Shown: positions 8,681 through 15,943 of the stretch, piece by piece
How the letters are laid out: every line of letters begins with the position of its first letter
Numbering within the stretch: position 1 is the first letter of the stretch
Assembly: GCA_046734335.1 (NCBI GenBank)
Contig: JBKPRA010000010.1
Span: 3,690-67,689, forward strand
Source: DATBLE01 sp046734335
GTDB lineage: Bacteria > Actinomycetota > Thermoleophilia > Gaiellales > Gaiellaceae
Direction of reading: 5' to 3'
Length of the DNA: 64,000 bases
Made by a program: the position numbers and the translations under genes
The notes under the pieces: generated by a model
What the model saw: only the letters and a program-made list of their open reading frames with translations
Told to the model about the DNA's origin: nothing
Database searches by the model: none

Positions 8681-9163
8681 TCAGTGCGGCCAGGCGGCCG
8701 CAAGCTTGGCGCGCGTCTCGGCCAGATGCTCGGGCAGCACCTTCACGTCGGCCAGGACGGGCATGAAGTTCGTGTCGCCGGACCAGCGGGGTACGAGGTG
8801 CAGGTGGACGTGGTCGACGATCCCCGCGCCGGCAATGCGACCGAGGTTCCAGCCGACGTTGTAGCCCTCCGCCGCGAAGGTGGCGGCGAGCGACGTCATT
8901 CCCGCGCCGGCGAGCCGGTGCGCCTCCAGCGCCTCGGCATCGGTCAGCCCGGCGAAATCCCCGACGTGCCGATAGGGGGCGACCATCAGGTGGCCCGATG
9001 CGTACGGGAACTTGTTCAGCAGTACGAACGCGGCCGCGCCGCGGTGGACGACCAGCATCTCCTCGTCGTCGCCCTCGGCAGCCAAGCAGAAAACGCAGCC
9101 TTCGAGCTCATCGGCCTGGCGGATGTACTCGAGCCGCCACGGCGCCCAAAGCTGCCTCGTCAC
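8681..9163 (-). CDS. HIT-family hydrolase (Ap4A-type)
   Basis: A 160-residue histidine-triad protein. The N-terminus RQLWAPWRLEYI, the Zn-like pair CVFC (residues 23-26), the NKFPYASGHLMVAPYRHV strand and the HVHLHLVPRW triad (His118/120/122) are all present. Close relatives in actinobacteria are Ap4A phosphorylases or hydrolases that split dinucleoside polyphosphates, and His120 would be the nucleophile. Start GTG 9163. It is tail-to-tail with the preceding fragment. Confidence 0.9.
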   Translation of the reverse strand: MTRQLWAPWRLEYIRQADELEGCVFCLAAEGDDEEMLVVHRGAAAFVLLNKFPYASGHLMVAPYRHVGDFAGLTDAEALEAHRLAGAGMTSLAATFAAEGYNVGWNLGRIAGAGIVDHVHLHLVPRWSGDTNFMPVLADVKVLPEHLAETRAKLAAAWPH

Positions 9164-9769
9164 GCCTCGCTTGTACCAGATGGTTCTCGCCGCCGCGGCC
9201 GACCTGCGCGGGGGGCGGCCCGCAACGGCTCGAAACCCGCCCGAAGTAGTCATGGTTCCGGCGAAGGTTGAGCCGGACTTCGGTCGGTCAAAGCCAGCGC
9301 TTCTGTCCAGCAGGTTGGGCCGGCTCAGTTTTCGGCTTGTTCAGGGGGGATGAGCCTCTCAAGGCAGCCCACAGCCTCGTTCTCTTTGTGTTGCCCGCTC
9401 GGAAACCGGCTCTAACGAACCCTTCACAGCGCCACCAGAACCGGCGACGCGACCGGATCTGCGCTTTAGTGGCCGCGGGCGGGTGCGCCGCTGTGCCGTC
9501 AGGGCGACCTCTCTCCCTTGCCCGGGCAATCATCCGGGCACCCGTCCAATTGGTTGGCGTCGACGGAAGCCGGCCCGCCGCCTGCCTTCGGCCACTCCAC
9601 CCACGCGACCACCTCGACCCGGTCGTACCTGACGTACCGCAGCGATGGGTGCCCCGTAAACGGGAAGCCCGAGGCACGTACCCAGCGTGCGGCCCGCCGG
9701 AGACGCAAGCGACGGCACGAGGCACCCCCGGCGTGAGCAGCCGCTGCGTCACGCCGTACACTCCGGACC
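9164..9769. other. 606-bp stretch without a confident gene
   Basis: The only candidate is a minus-strand frame 9499-9708 (TTG start, 69 codons) with high third-position GC and a protein-like core (HPSLRYVRYDRVEVVAWVEW). It has no ribosome site and no recognised family. No tRNA, long repeat or clear promoter is seen. Confidence 0.4.
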
Positions 9770-9961
9770 GTGCCGCCCCAATACCTCTTTGAACTCCGCT
9801 ACCGCGACGGCCGTATCGAGTCGATGCCCAGCGGCGAGTTCACCGGGACGACGCCGCTCAAACCCAACATGCGTATTTGGCTCGACAGCATGTGGTGGGT
9901 CGTCCGCGAGATCGCAGACGAGCCCGGGTACGAGGCGAAGATCGTCCTGGACGAAGAGTAG
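9770..9961 (+). CDS. Small hypothetical protein
   Basis: Sixty-three residues from GTG 9770, beta-strand-like and rich in aromatic and acidic residues (YLFELRYRDGRIES, RIWLDSMWWVVREI, YEAKIVLDEE). The charge pattern and codon use look real, and overlapping frames are far more Arg-rich. The family is not recognised. It probably folds as a small beta-barrel or sheet. Confidence 0.6.
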   Translation: MPPQYLFELRYRDGRIESMPSGEFTGTTPLKPNMRIWLDSMWWVVREIADEPGYEAKIVLDEE

Positions 9962-10111
9962 CCGCTCCGACTGAGGATGCATCGAAGCCGGCGGCGCGTA
10001 AAGATTCGGGGTGGGCGGGTCGCTCGGTGCCGTCCTGCCTTGCCTCTCCCGCAGGGCGGACTTCGTGGAATGGGCGCCCCGCCCACTTTCTACGGCATAC
10101 GCAACGCGTGA

Positions 10112-10145
10112 CGGATCGGATGAAGGGAGAGAAGACTCCGATCCG
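10112..10145. repeat. Perfect 9-bp inverted repeat, 16-nt spacer
   Basis: CGGATCGGA (10112-10120) and TCCGATCCG (10137-10145) pair exactly. It lies in the 344-bp gap between the small gene ending at 9961 and corA, where I see no gene. It could be a protein-binding site or an RNA hairpin. No T-tract follows on either strand. Confidence 0.6.
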
Positions 10146-10256
10146 ACCGGCGCTCCGAGCGAGGCGGATGAGCAGGCGGCGATGCTGCCGACCGAATTGG
10201 CTCGGCGGATGATCGCCAGAGCCTGCGTCACGTCTTCGCGCGGTAGAAAATCGGGG

Positions 10257-10300
10257 TAGAAAGAGCGCGTAATCGGCGTGGTTACACGCGGCTACGCGCT
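10257..10300 (-). terminator. Hairpin terminator after corA
   Basis: An 8-bp stem (10264-10271 with 10293-10300) encloses a second 4-bp stem (10277-10280 with 10285-10288). It starts 5 bp after the corA stop. On the minus strand it is followed by CTCTTTCT, a weak T-rich tail. Confidence 0.55.
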
Positions 10301-10305
10301 GTTTC

Positions 10306-11289
10306 TCAGAGCCAGCGCTTGTACCGGAAGAAGCCGACCAGTCCGGCAGCGAGGCCGATCATCACGCCGACGATCACCCAGAAGGCCTCCGCCGTCCCGA
10401 AGCCGGGGAAGTCGACGTTCATCCCGAAGATCCCGCTGATCAGCGTCAATGGGAGCAGCACCACGCTGAACACGGTCAGGAGCCGCAGCACGTTGTTCTG
10501 GCGGTGTGAGATCACCGACTCGTTCGTCTGCTCGAGCCCCTCGACGACCTCCTTGTAGTTGTCGAGCAGGTCCCAGATCCGCTCGGCGGCGTCGACGATG
10601 TCATCGAAGTAGAGGTCGAGCTCCTTGGGCAGGTAGCGCTGGACGCGCCCGTCGAGCACCCGCAGGGTCGAGCGCTCCGGCTTGATGATCTTGCGGTACG
10701 AGATGATCTCCTGCTTGACGTTCGAGAGGTCGCGGACGACGTCCTCGGCACGACCCTCGAACATCTCGTCCTCGATCGAGTCGAGCTTGTGGCCGATCTT
10801 GTCGAGAATCGGGAAGCAGTAATCGAAGAGATCGTCGAGGACGTGGTAGAGCAGGTAGCCGGAGCCCTTGGAGAAGAGCGACTCTCTGAGCTCGCCGTCC
10901 TCCTCGCAGCGGGCGAAGAGACGGGTCACCGGCAGCAGCTCGACGTTCGGCAGCGTGATCAGGAAGCCCGGGCCGACGAAGACGTCGAGCTCGGCGGCGT
11001 TCAGCCGCTGGATCGCCTTGTCGTAGGCCGGGAAGTGGAGCACCGAGAAGAGGTATTCCGGGTACTCGTCCACCTTCGGCCGCTGGCGCTTCGAGAGCAC
11101 GTCCTCGAGATCGAGCGGGTGCCAGCCGAAACGTTCGGCGAGCTGCGCGGCCTCGTCGCCGGTGGGCCGGTCGAGGTTGGCCCAGGTCAGGCCGTGGCCG
11201 GTGAGCTCGGCGAGCCGCGGCTCAGCGGGGCCGACGGCCTCGGTCGCGGCGAGCGCACGCTGCCGCTTGATGCGGGGCAGGCTCGGCAC
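10306..11289 (-). CDS. corA: CorA-family Mg2+/Co2+ transporter
   Basis: A 327-residue CorA-type channel. A large cytoplasmic alpha/beta domain (about 1-265) precedes two C-terminal membrane spans. The signature GMN (residues 289-291) sits between them in SGIFGMNVDFPG, and a basic YKRWL tail follows. CorA forms pentamers that import Mg2+ down the membrane potential, with the cytoplasmic domains acting as the Mg2+ sensor. Start GTG 11289. It stands alone with its own likely terminator. Confidence 0.93.
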   Translation of the reverse strand: MPSLPRIKRQRALAATEAVGPAEPRLAELTGHGLTWANLDRPTGDEAAQLAERFGWHPLDLEDVLSKRQRPKVDEYPEYLFSVLHFPAYDKAIQRLNAAELDVFVGPGFLITLPNVELLPVTRLFARCEEDGELRESLFSKGSGYLLYHVLDDLFDYCFPILDKIGHKLDSIEDEMFEGRAEDVVRDLSNVKQEIISYRKIIKPERSTLRVLDGRVQRYLPKELDLYFDDIVDAAERIWDLLDNYKEVVEGLEQTNESVISHRQNNVLRLLTVFSVVLLPLTLISGIFGMNVDFPGFGTAEAFWVIVGVMIGLAAGLVGFFRYKRWL

Positions 11290-11599
11290 GGGGACTGAGG
11301 GGGTCGTCGGTCAGGAGCATGGCTGTGGGAGTCTAGCTGCCGCCTGCGGGATCTGGACCGGGCGCGGAGGCTGCGGATTCAGGCCGGCGAGATACGCGCG
11401 GGCCACGGGAATTGGACAGCAGGCGCGGCCCGCGGCCCGATCCGGACGACAATACCGCCGGCTGAATCCGGGCAGAAAGAAGCTCCGCACGACTAGAAAA
11501 CAGTCCCGACGGGGAGAGAGTCGACATCGGAACGCAACTGGGCGAGCGGAGCTGGACATATCGTAGCGCGCTCACCCGTATGTCGCCGACCCGCGTAGG
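11290..11599. other. 310-bp gap upstream of corA
   Basis: No gene or RNA was recognised. It should contain the corA promoter (minus strand), but I cannot pick a convincing -35/-10 pair. Confidence 0.4.
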
Positions 11600-11625
11600 A
11601 AAAGCACCGCTCGAAGCGGCTTTTT
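11600..11625 (-). terminator. Intrinsic terminator of tRNA-Arg
   Basis: CCGCT (11607-11611) pairs with AGCGG (11615-11619), extended by AAAAG/CTTTT arms around a 2-nt bulge. Read on the minus strand it ends in CTTTTCC, 6 bp past the tRNA 3' end. Confidence 0.7.
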
Positions 11626-11631
11626 CGCCAA

Positions 11632-11704
11632 TGCGCCTGGCAGGAATCGAACCTGCGACCTCGCGCTCCGGAGGCGCGCGCTCTATCCCCTGAGCTACAG
11701 GCGC
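11632..11704 (-). tRNA. tRNA-Arg (CCG anticodon)
   Basis: A 73-nt cloverleaf. The acceptor GCGCCTG/CAGGCGC is perfect. The D-arm is GCTC...GAGC. The anticodon stem CGCGC/GCGCG holds the loop CTCCGGA, giving anticodon CCG for codon CGG. The T-arm is GCAGG-TTCGAAT-CCTGC and the discriminator is A. CCA is not encoded. Its 5' end is only 20 bp from the start of the divergent epimerase gene, so its promoter must overlap that gene. Confidence 0.95.
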
Positions 11705-11724
11705 GGGGGTCGTAGTGTACCGGC

Positions 11725-12738
11725 GTGGACGTCACCGCCCGGATCGTCTCCCTCCAGCTGGCCGAGACCTTCACGATCGCGCGCGGGTCTCAGGACGCGG
11801 CCGACGTGGTCGAGGTCGAGATTCGCCATGACGGTGTCTCCGGATTCGGGGAGGCGGCGCCGATCGACCGCTACGACGAGTCGGCGGCGTCGGCGCTCGC
11901 CTATGTGGAGTCGGTCGCGGCCGAGGTCGGCGACGACCCATTTGCGCTCGAGGACGTGATGCGACGGCTGCCGGCGGAGCAGTTCGCCGCTCGGGCGGCG
12001 ATCGACGCCGCGCTGCACGACCTCTGCGGGAAGCTCGCCGGCGAGCCGGTCTGGCGCTTCCTCGGGCTCGGGCGGCTCGGCCCGCCGACCTCGTGGACGA
12101 TCGGGTTGGCCGGTCCTGACGAGATGGCGTCGAAGGCCGCGACAGCCCATGCCGGTGGGCGATTCCGCCGGCTGAAGCTGAAGCTGGGCGGCGGCGACGG
12201 CCTCGACGTCGACCGCGTCCGCGCGGTGCGCGAGGTGACCGACGTCCCGCTCCAGGCCGACGTGAACGAGTACTGGTCGCTGGAGGAGGCCCTGGACGCC
12301 CTGCCCCGGCTGGCCGAGCTGGGGGTCGAGTACTGCGAGCAGCCGCTGCGCGCGGGTGACCCGGACGCGCCGAAGCTGAAGCAGTCGGCGGCGATCCCCG
12401 TGTACGTCGACGAGGACTGCCACACGCTCGCCGACGTCGCCGACTGCGCACCGATTGCGCACGGCGTCAACATCAAACTCGCGAAATCGGGCGGAATCGG
12501 CGAAGCCGTCCGCATGGCGCACGCCGCGCGTGCGCTCGGGCTCGGGGTGATGCTCGGCTGCATGGTCGAGTCGGGCCTCGGGATCGCAGCCGGCGCCGCG
12601 GTGGCCGGGCTCTGCGACCACGTCGACCTCGACGGCAACCTGTTGATCGCACACGACCCCTGGCCGGGCGTGGAGCTGGTCGACGGCGTCCAGACCCCGT
12701 CGGACGAGCCGGGCCTCGGCGTGCGGCGCGCTCCCTAA
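11725..12738 (+). CDS. dgcA: Dipeptide epimerase / DgcA-like N-acyl-amino-acid racemase
   Basis: A 337-residue enolase-superfamily enzyme of the L-Ala-D/L-Glu epimerase group. The catalytic KLKLGGG (Lys151/Lys153), metal ligands Asp179 (ADVNEYW), Glu205 (CEQP) and the DED at 229-231, and the second lysine side NIKLAKSGG (Lys251) are intact. It is followed after 1 bp by a DUF1611 gene. This pairing is known as dgcA-dgcN, where DgcN N-acetylates D-glutamate and DgcA racemises the product for L-glutamate recovery. A role in peptidoglycan Ala-Glu dipeptide recycling is the older alternative. Start GTG 11725. Confidence 0.85.
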   Translation: MDVTARIVSLQLAETFTIARGSQDAADVVEVEIRHDGVSGFGEAAPIDRYDESAASALAYVESVAAEVGDDPFALEDVMRRLPAEQFAARAAIDAALHDLCGKLAGEPVWRFLGLGRLGPPTSWTIGLAGPDEMASKAATAHAGGRFRRLKLKLGGGDGLDVDRVRAVREVTDVPLQADVNEYWSLEEALDALPRLAELGVEYCEQPLRAGDPDAPKLKQSAAIPVYVDEDCHTLADVADCAPIAHGVNIKLAKSGGIGEAVRMAHAARALGLGVMLGCMVESGLGIAAGAAVAGLCDHVDLDGNLLIAHDPWPGVELVDGVQTPSDEPGLGVRRAP

Positions 12739-12739
12739 C

Positions 12740-13765
12740 GTGCCGGACACGGCAAAGCGCTATCTGATCCTCGCCGAAGGCCGCTCGGGCGATGCCCACT
12801 ACGGCAAGACGATGCGCGGCGTCGTGCGCTACGCATCCGACCCGACGGTGGCCATCCTCGACTCCGAGCGGGCGGGGGAAAGCCACGAGGGGGTCCCGAT
12901 CGTCGGCGCGGTGGCCGAGGCGCTGCACTTCGAGCCGACCACCGCCCTCGTCGGCGTGGCCACCCAGGGCGGCCGCTTCCCACCCGCGTGGCGGGATCTG
13001 CTCCGACAAGCGGTCGCCGCCGGGCTCGACCTCGAGAACGGCCTGCACGAGTACCTCACCGAGGACGAGGACCTGGTCGAGCTGGCTCGACAGCACGGGG
13101 TCGAGCTGCGAGACCTGCGTAAGCCCCCTGCCGACCTGAACGTCCCGACCGGCGCCAATCTCGGTCTCGATTCGCGCATCCTCCTCACGGTCGGCTCCGA
13201 CTGCGCGATCGGGAAGATGACCGTCGCGCTCGAGCTCGACCGTGAGGCGAGGCGTCGCGGCCTGAAGTCGGTCTTCGTCCCCACCGGGCAGACCGGGATC
13301 GCGATCGCCGGCTGGGGGATCTCGGTCGACGCAGTCGTCTCCGACTTCACCGCCGGCGCCGCCGAGAAGCTGGTGGTCGAGGGCGCCTCCCGCGGCGGCG
13401 AAGTGCTCTGGGTGGAGGGCCAGGGAGCGCTCCTGCATCCCGCGTACTCGGGCGTGACCCTCGGCCTGATCCACGGCTCGGCTCCTCACGCATTTGTCCT
13501 CTGCCACCTCGCCGGCTCGACCGAGATCGAAGGTTTTCCGGGGCACTCGCTGAGGACACTCCCCGACCTGATCGAACTGCACGAGCGCATCGCCCTTCCC
13601 GCCAGGCCGGCGAAGGTCGCTGCGATCGCCTTGAACACGCGTCATCTCGACGAGGCCGCGGCACGTTCGGCGGTCGCCGACGCGGCGCAAGAGACTGGAC
13701 TGCCGGCGGACGACCCGGTTCGCTTCGGAGCAGCGGGGCTTGCGGACGCACTGCTCGAGGAGTAG
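12740..13765 (+). CDS. dgcN: DUF1611 P-loop protein / DgcN-like D-amino-acid N-acetyltransferase
   Basis: A 341-residue DUF1611 (COG3367) protein. An N-terminal Rossmann-like domain (about 1-135) precedes a P-loop domain with GSDCAIGKMT (about residues 151-160), then VPTGQTGIAIAGWGI and EGQGALLHPAYSGVT. Related DgcN proteins use acetyl-CoA to acetylate D-glutamate. GTG 12740 follows the epimerase stop with 1 bp between, so the two are surely co-translated. The substrate is inferred from the pair, not seen directly. Confidence 0.8.
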   Translation: MPDTAKRYLILAEGRSGDAHYGKTMRGVVRYASDPTVAILDSERAGESHEGVPIVGAVAEALHFEPTTALVGVATQGGRFPPAWRDLLRQAVAAGLDLENGLHEYLTEDEDLVELARQHGVELRDLRKPPADLNVPTGANLGLDSRILLTVGSDCAIGKMTVALELDREARRRGLKSVFVPTGQTGIAIAGWGISVDAVVSDFTAGAAEKLVVEGASRGGEVLWVEGQGALLHPAYSGVTLGLIHGSAPHAFVLCHLAGSTEIEGFPGHSLRTLPDLIELHERIALPARPAKVAAIALNTRHLDEAAARSAVADAAQETGLPADDPVRFGAAGLADALLEE

Positions 13766-13861
13766 AGGAGAAGGGAAGGAATCGCCGCGTCGGCGTGTCG
13801 TCTGATCGGGCGAACTAGACTCGCCCGCGGCGGGAGAGAGCTCATGAAGGAGGTTGACGAG

Positions 13862-14326
13862 TTGAGACGTCTGACTGCGTTCCTGGCGGTGGCTGCGGCC
13901 CTCGCGATCGTCGGCGGCGTGGCCGCCGCCGACTCCGGGCCGCTGGCCCCGCCGCCCGAGCACGACACCTACTACACCTGGCCCGGCGCCCAGACACTCC
14001 AGGTGTCCGTGGAGCCGTGGGGCGGGGGCTTCGTGCAGAACGTGCCGAAGTACTTCATCGACTGCCCGTTCGCCTGCATCCGCCCGTTCGACACGGGTGC
14101 AACCGTGACGCTGGCGGCCACGCCGACGACCGGCTACACGTTCGTCGGCTGGAAGGTCGCCGACCACGGGCAGCCGGCAACGGCCGGGGCGTGCGTCGGC
14201 ACCGGCACGTGCACGGTGACCATGAGTGGATCGAAGGACGTGGTCGCAGTGTTCGACGGGCCGCCAAAGCAGCCCGTGGGCACGAACCAGCACCACGCCC
14301 AGGAACAGCCGCCTCCGGAGCGCTAG
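13862..14326 (+). CDS. Secreted protein with divergent InlB-type repeat
   Basis: TTG 13862 is preferred: AAGGAGG at 13847-13853 lies 8 nt upstream, and the product starts directly with a signal peptide (RRLTAFLAVAAALAIVGGVAAADS). An in-frame ATG at 13844 would put that ribosome site inside the gene. The mature protein (about 130 residues) has one bacterial beta-repeat (GATVTLAATPTTGYTFVGW...GTGTCTVTMSGSKDVVAVF) with paired cysteines, the divergent InlB B-repeat fold seen in surface proteins. The Pro/Gln/His-rich tail is disordered. Binding partner unknown. Confidence 0.75.
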   Translation: MRRLTAFLAVAAALAIVGGVAAADSGPLAPPPEHDTYYTWPGAQTLQVSVEPWGGGFVQNVPKYFIDCPFACIRPFDTGATVTLAATPTTGYTFVGWKVADHGQPATAGACVGTGTCTVTMSGSKDVVAVFDGPPKQPVGTNQHHAQEQPPPER

Positions 14327-14332
14327 GAAACA

Positions 14333-14366
14333 TGCCGGGGCGACACCGCTCGGTGCCGCCCCGGCA
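14333..14366 (+). terminator. Strong GC hairpin after the secreted protein
   Basis: TGCCGGGGCG (14333-14342) pairs perfectly with CGCCCCGGCA (14357-14366). An inner CACCG/CGGTG stem closes a 2-nt loop. There is no T-tract. It separates the secreted-protein gene from the SOS promoter that starts 8 bp later. Confidence 0.7.
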
Positions 14367-14373
14367 GGCGCCC

Positions 14374-14417
14374 TTGACACGAACGGGTGTTCGCGTATAG
14401 TATCGAACACATGTTCG
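14374..14417 (+). promoter_or_regulatory. SOS promoter with two LexA boxes
   Basis: TTGACA (14374-14379) and TATAGT (14396-14401) are 16 bp apart. Two perfect 14-bp palindromes of the Gram-positive LexA type (CGAAC-N4-GTTCG) flank the -10: one at 14380-14393 between -35 and -10, one at 14404-14417 over the start site and start codon. Their centres are 24 bp apart. LexA bound here would block RNA polymerase fully, and DNA damage would release it. Confidence 0.85.
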
Positions 14418-14650
14418 TACGAGTGATCGTGATCGCCTCGCTCCTGACGCTCGCCGTCGCCTGGGGGGCCCGCCAGTCGGACGGCGCCGGGCACCGCCAC
14501 ACCTACGTCGTGCGGTACGGGGACACGCTCTGGGCGATCGCAGCAGCGAATTACGCAGGCGATCCACGCGAAGGCGTCTACCGGCTCGAGCAGCGCAACA
14601 ACCTCGCCGGGGCGCTCGTCCGCCCTGGGCAGCGCCTCGTTCTGCCGTAG
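14411..14650 (+). CDS. LexA-controlled LysM protein, YneA/ChiZ-like
   Basis: Seventy-nine residues: one N-terminal membrane span or signal anchor (about 2-19), a short linker, and a LysM domain (about 31-79: HTYVVRYGDTLWAIAAANY...LVRPGQRLVLP). This is the layout of SOS-induced division inhibitors YneA of Bacillus and ChiZ of mycobacteria, which stop division during DNA repair. ATG 14411 lies inside the second LexA box, 9 nt past the -10, with no ribosome site, so the mRNA is probably leaderless. GTG 14423 is a possible alternative start. The function is inferred from architecture plus operator; lexA is not in the window. Confidence 0.8.
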   Translation: MFVRVIVIASLLTLAVAWGARQSDGAGHRHTYVVRYGDTLWAIAAANYAGDPREGVYRLEQRNNLAGALVRPGQRLVLP

Positions 14651-14674
14651 CTCCGTCCTAGACTCCCGCGAGGG

Positions 14675-15700
14675 ATGGACCTCGACGTCGTCTTCCTCGG
14701 CACCGCCGGCTCGATGCCGACCGCCGACCGCTCGCCGACCGCGCTGCTCGTGCGCCGCGGAGGTGAACGCCTGCTGTTCGACTGCGCCGAGGGCACGCAG
14801 CGCCAGCTGCTGCGCTCGTCGCTCGGGCTGATCGACCTCCGAGAGGTCTTTCTCACCCACTACCACGCCGACCACTACCTCGGGCTCCCCGGGATGCTGA
14901 AGACGTTCGCGCTGCGTGGGCGCGAGGCGCCGATCACGATCCATGGCCCTCCGGGGCTCGTCGATCTTTTCCGCTCGCTTCGCCGGATCTTCGGCAGGCT
15001 CACCTACCGGTACGAGCTCGAGGAGCTTCGCCCAGGCGACACGCTGGACCGTGAGGACTACCGCCTGGTCACGTTCCCGGTCGAGCACGGCGTCTCCTCG
15101 ATCGGGTACGGGCTGGTGGAGGACGAGCGGCCCGGCCGCTTCGACGTCGAGACTGCGGATGCGCTCGGCGTGCCCTTCGGGCCCGAGCGCGGCGCGCTCC
15201 AGCGCGGCGAGGCGGTCACGCTCGCCGACGGCACCCGGGTGCGACCCGAGCAGGTGCTCGGCGACGCCCGGCCGGGCCGGACGATCGTGATCCCGGGCGA
15301 CACCGTCCCGACGCGGTCGGTCCTGGAAGCGGCGATCGGCGCCGACCTGCTCGTCCACGAGGCGACCTTCCTCGAGGACGAGCGCGAACGAGCCGCCCAG
15401 ACGGCGCACTCCACCGCAGTCGACGCGGCACAACTCGCGCAGGCGGCCGGCGTTCGGATGCTGGCGCTGACGCACCTCTCGACGCGGTACTTCGGGCCCG
15501 ACGCGGCCCGCGAGGCGCGAGCGGTCTTCCCGGAGACGGTCGTGCCGAAGGACTTCGATATCATCGACGTCCGGTTCCAGGAGCGCGGCGGGCCGCGCCT
15601 GATCAAGGGTGGCGCCCTCCCGCGTCGAGGAGATCCAGCCCCGGTCGAGAACAGCACTCCAGCACCAGAACAGCCGGTTCCGGAGGAGACCGCCCGATGA
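14675..15700 (+). CDS. rnz: Ribonuclease Z
   Basis: A 341-residue metallo-beta-lactamase-fold tRNA 3' endonuclease. FLGTAGSMPTADRSPTA is the typical N-terminus. Zn ligands HYHADH (His62, His64, Asp66, His67) and the later GDT and ALTHLSTRY motifs are present. It removes the 3' trailer from tRNA precursors, which matters here because the tRNA gene in this window lacks encoded CCA. A C-terminal Pro/Glu-rich extension of about 30 residues is extra. The stop overlaps the next start (ATGA). Confidence 0.93.
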   Translation: MDLDVVFLGTAGSMPTADRSPTALLVRRGGERLLFDCAEGTQRQLLRSSLGLIDLREVFLTHYHADHYLGLPGMLKTFALRGREAPITIHGPPGLVDLFRSLRRIFGRLTYRYELEELRPGDTLDREDYRLVTFPVEHGVSSIGYGLVEDERPGRFDVETADALGVPFGPERGALQRGEAVTLADGTRVRPEQVLGDARPGRTIVIPGDTVPTRSVLEAAIGADLLVHEATFLEDERERAAQTAHSTAVDAAQLAQAAGVRMLALTHLSTRYFGPDAAREARAVFPETVVPKDFDIIDVRFQERGGPRLIKGGALPRRGDPAPVENSTPAPEQPVPEETAR

Positions 15701-15930
15701 CGAGACTCGTTCAGGTTGCCCTCGCAGAGGATGTGACGGAGGCGGAGGAGATCCAGGCGATCCTCCAGGCGGCGGGAATCACCTCCGAGCTGGAGACCGC
15801 CGTCGAGCACCATCCGCGCTCGACCGAGGATGTCCCGCAGAAAGTGCTGGTCGAAGAGGGGTCTCTGGAGGCGGCGCAGTTCGCTATCGAGGCGATGACC
15901 GACCAGGACGAGCTGGTCGGCGACGCGTAG
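15697..15930 (+). CDS. DUF2007-like small protein
   Basis: Seventy-seven acidic residues with the beta-alpha-beta pattern of DUF2007 putative signal-transducing proteins: VQVALAEDVTEAEEIQAILQAAGITSELE, then KVLVEEGSLEAAQFAIEAM. Function unknown. The start overlaps the rnz stop by 4 nt, so it is in the same transcript. Confidence 0.65.
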   Translation: MTRLVQVALAEDVTEAEEIQAILQAAGITSELETAVEHHPRSTEDVPQKVLVEEGSLEAAQFAIEAMTDQDELVGDA

Positions 15931-15943
15931 CGCGCCGGGCTCG

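Noticed and set aside
9288..9761. 157-codon minus-strand frame in the 9.2-9.8 kb gap
   Set aside because: Composition is irregular, no ribosome site, and it conflicts with a better but still weak frame at 9499-9708.
12473..15475. 1,000-codon minus-strand open frame across four plus-strand genes
   Set aside because: It crosses gene boundaries, terminator and SOS promoter and has low-complexity composition.
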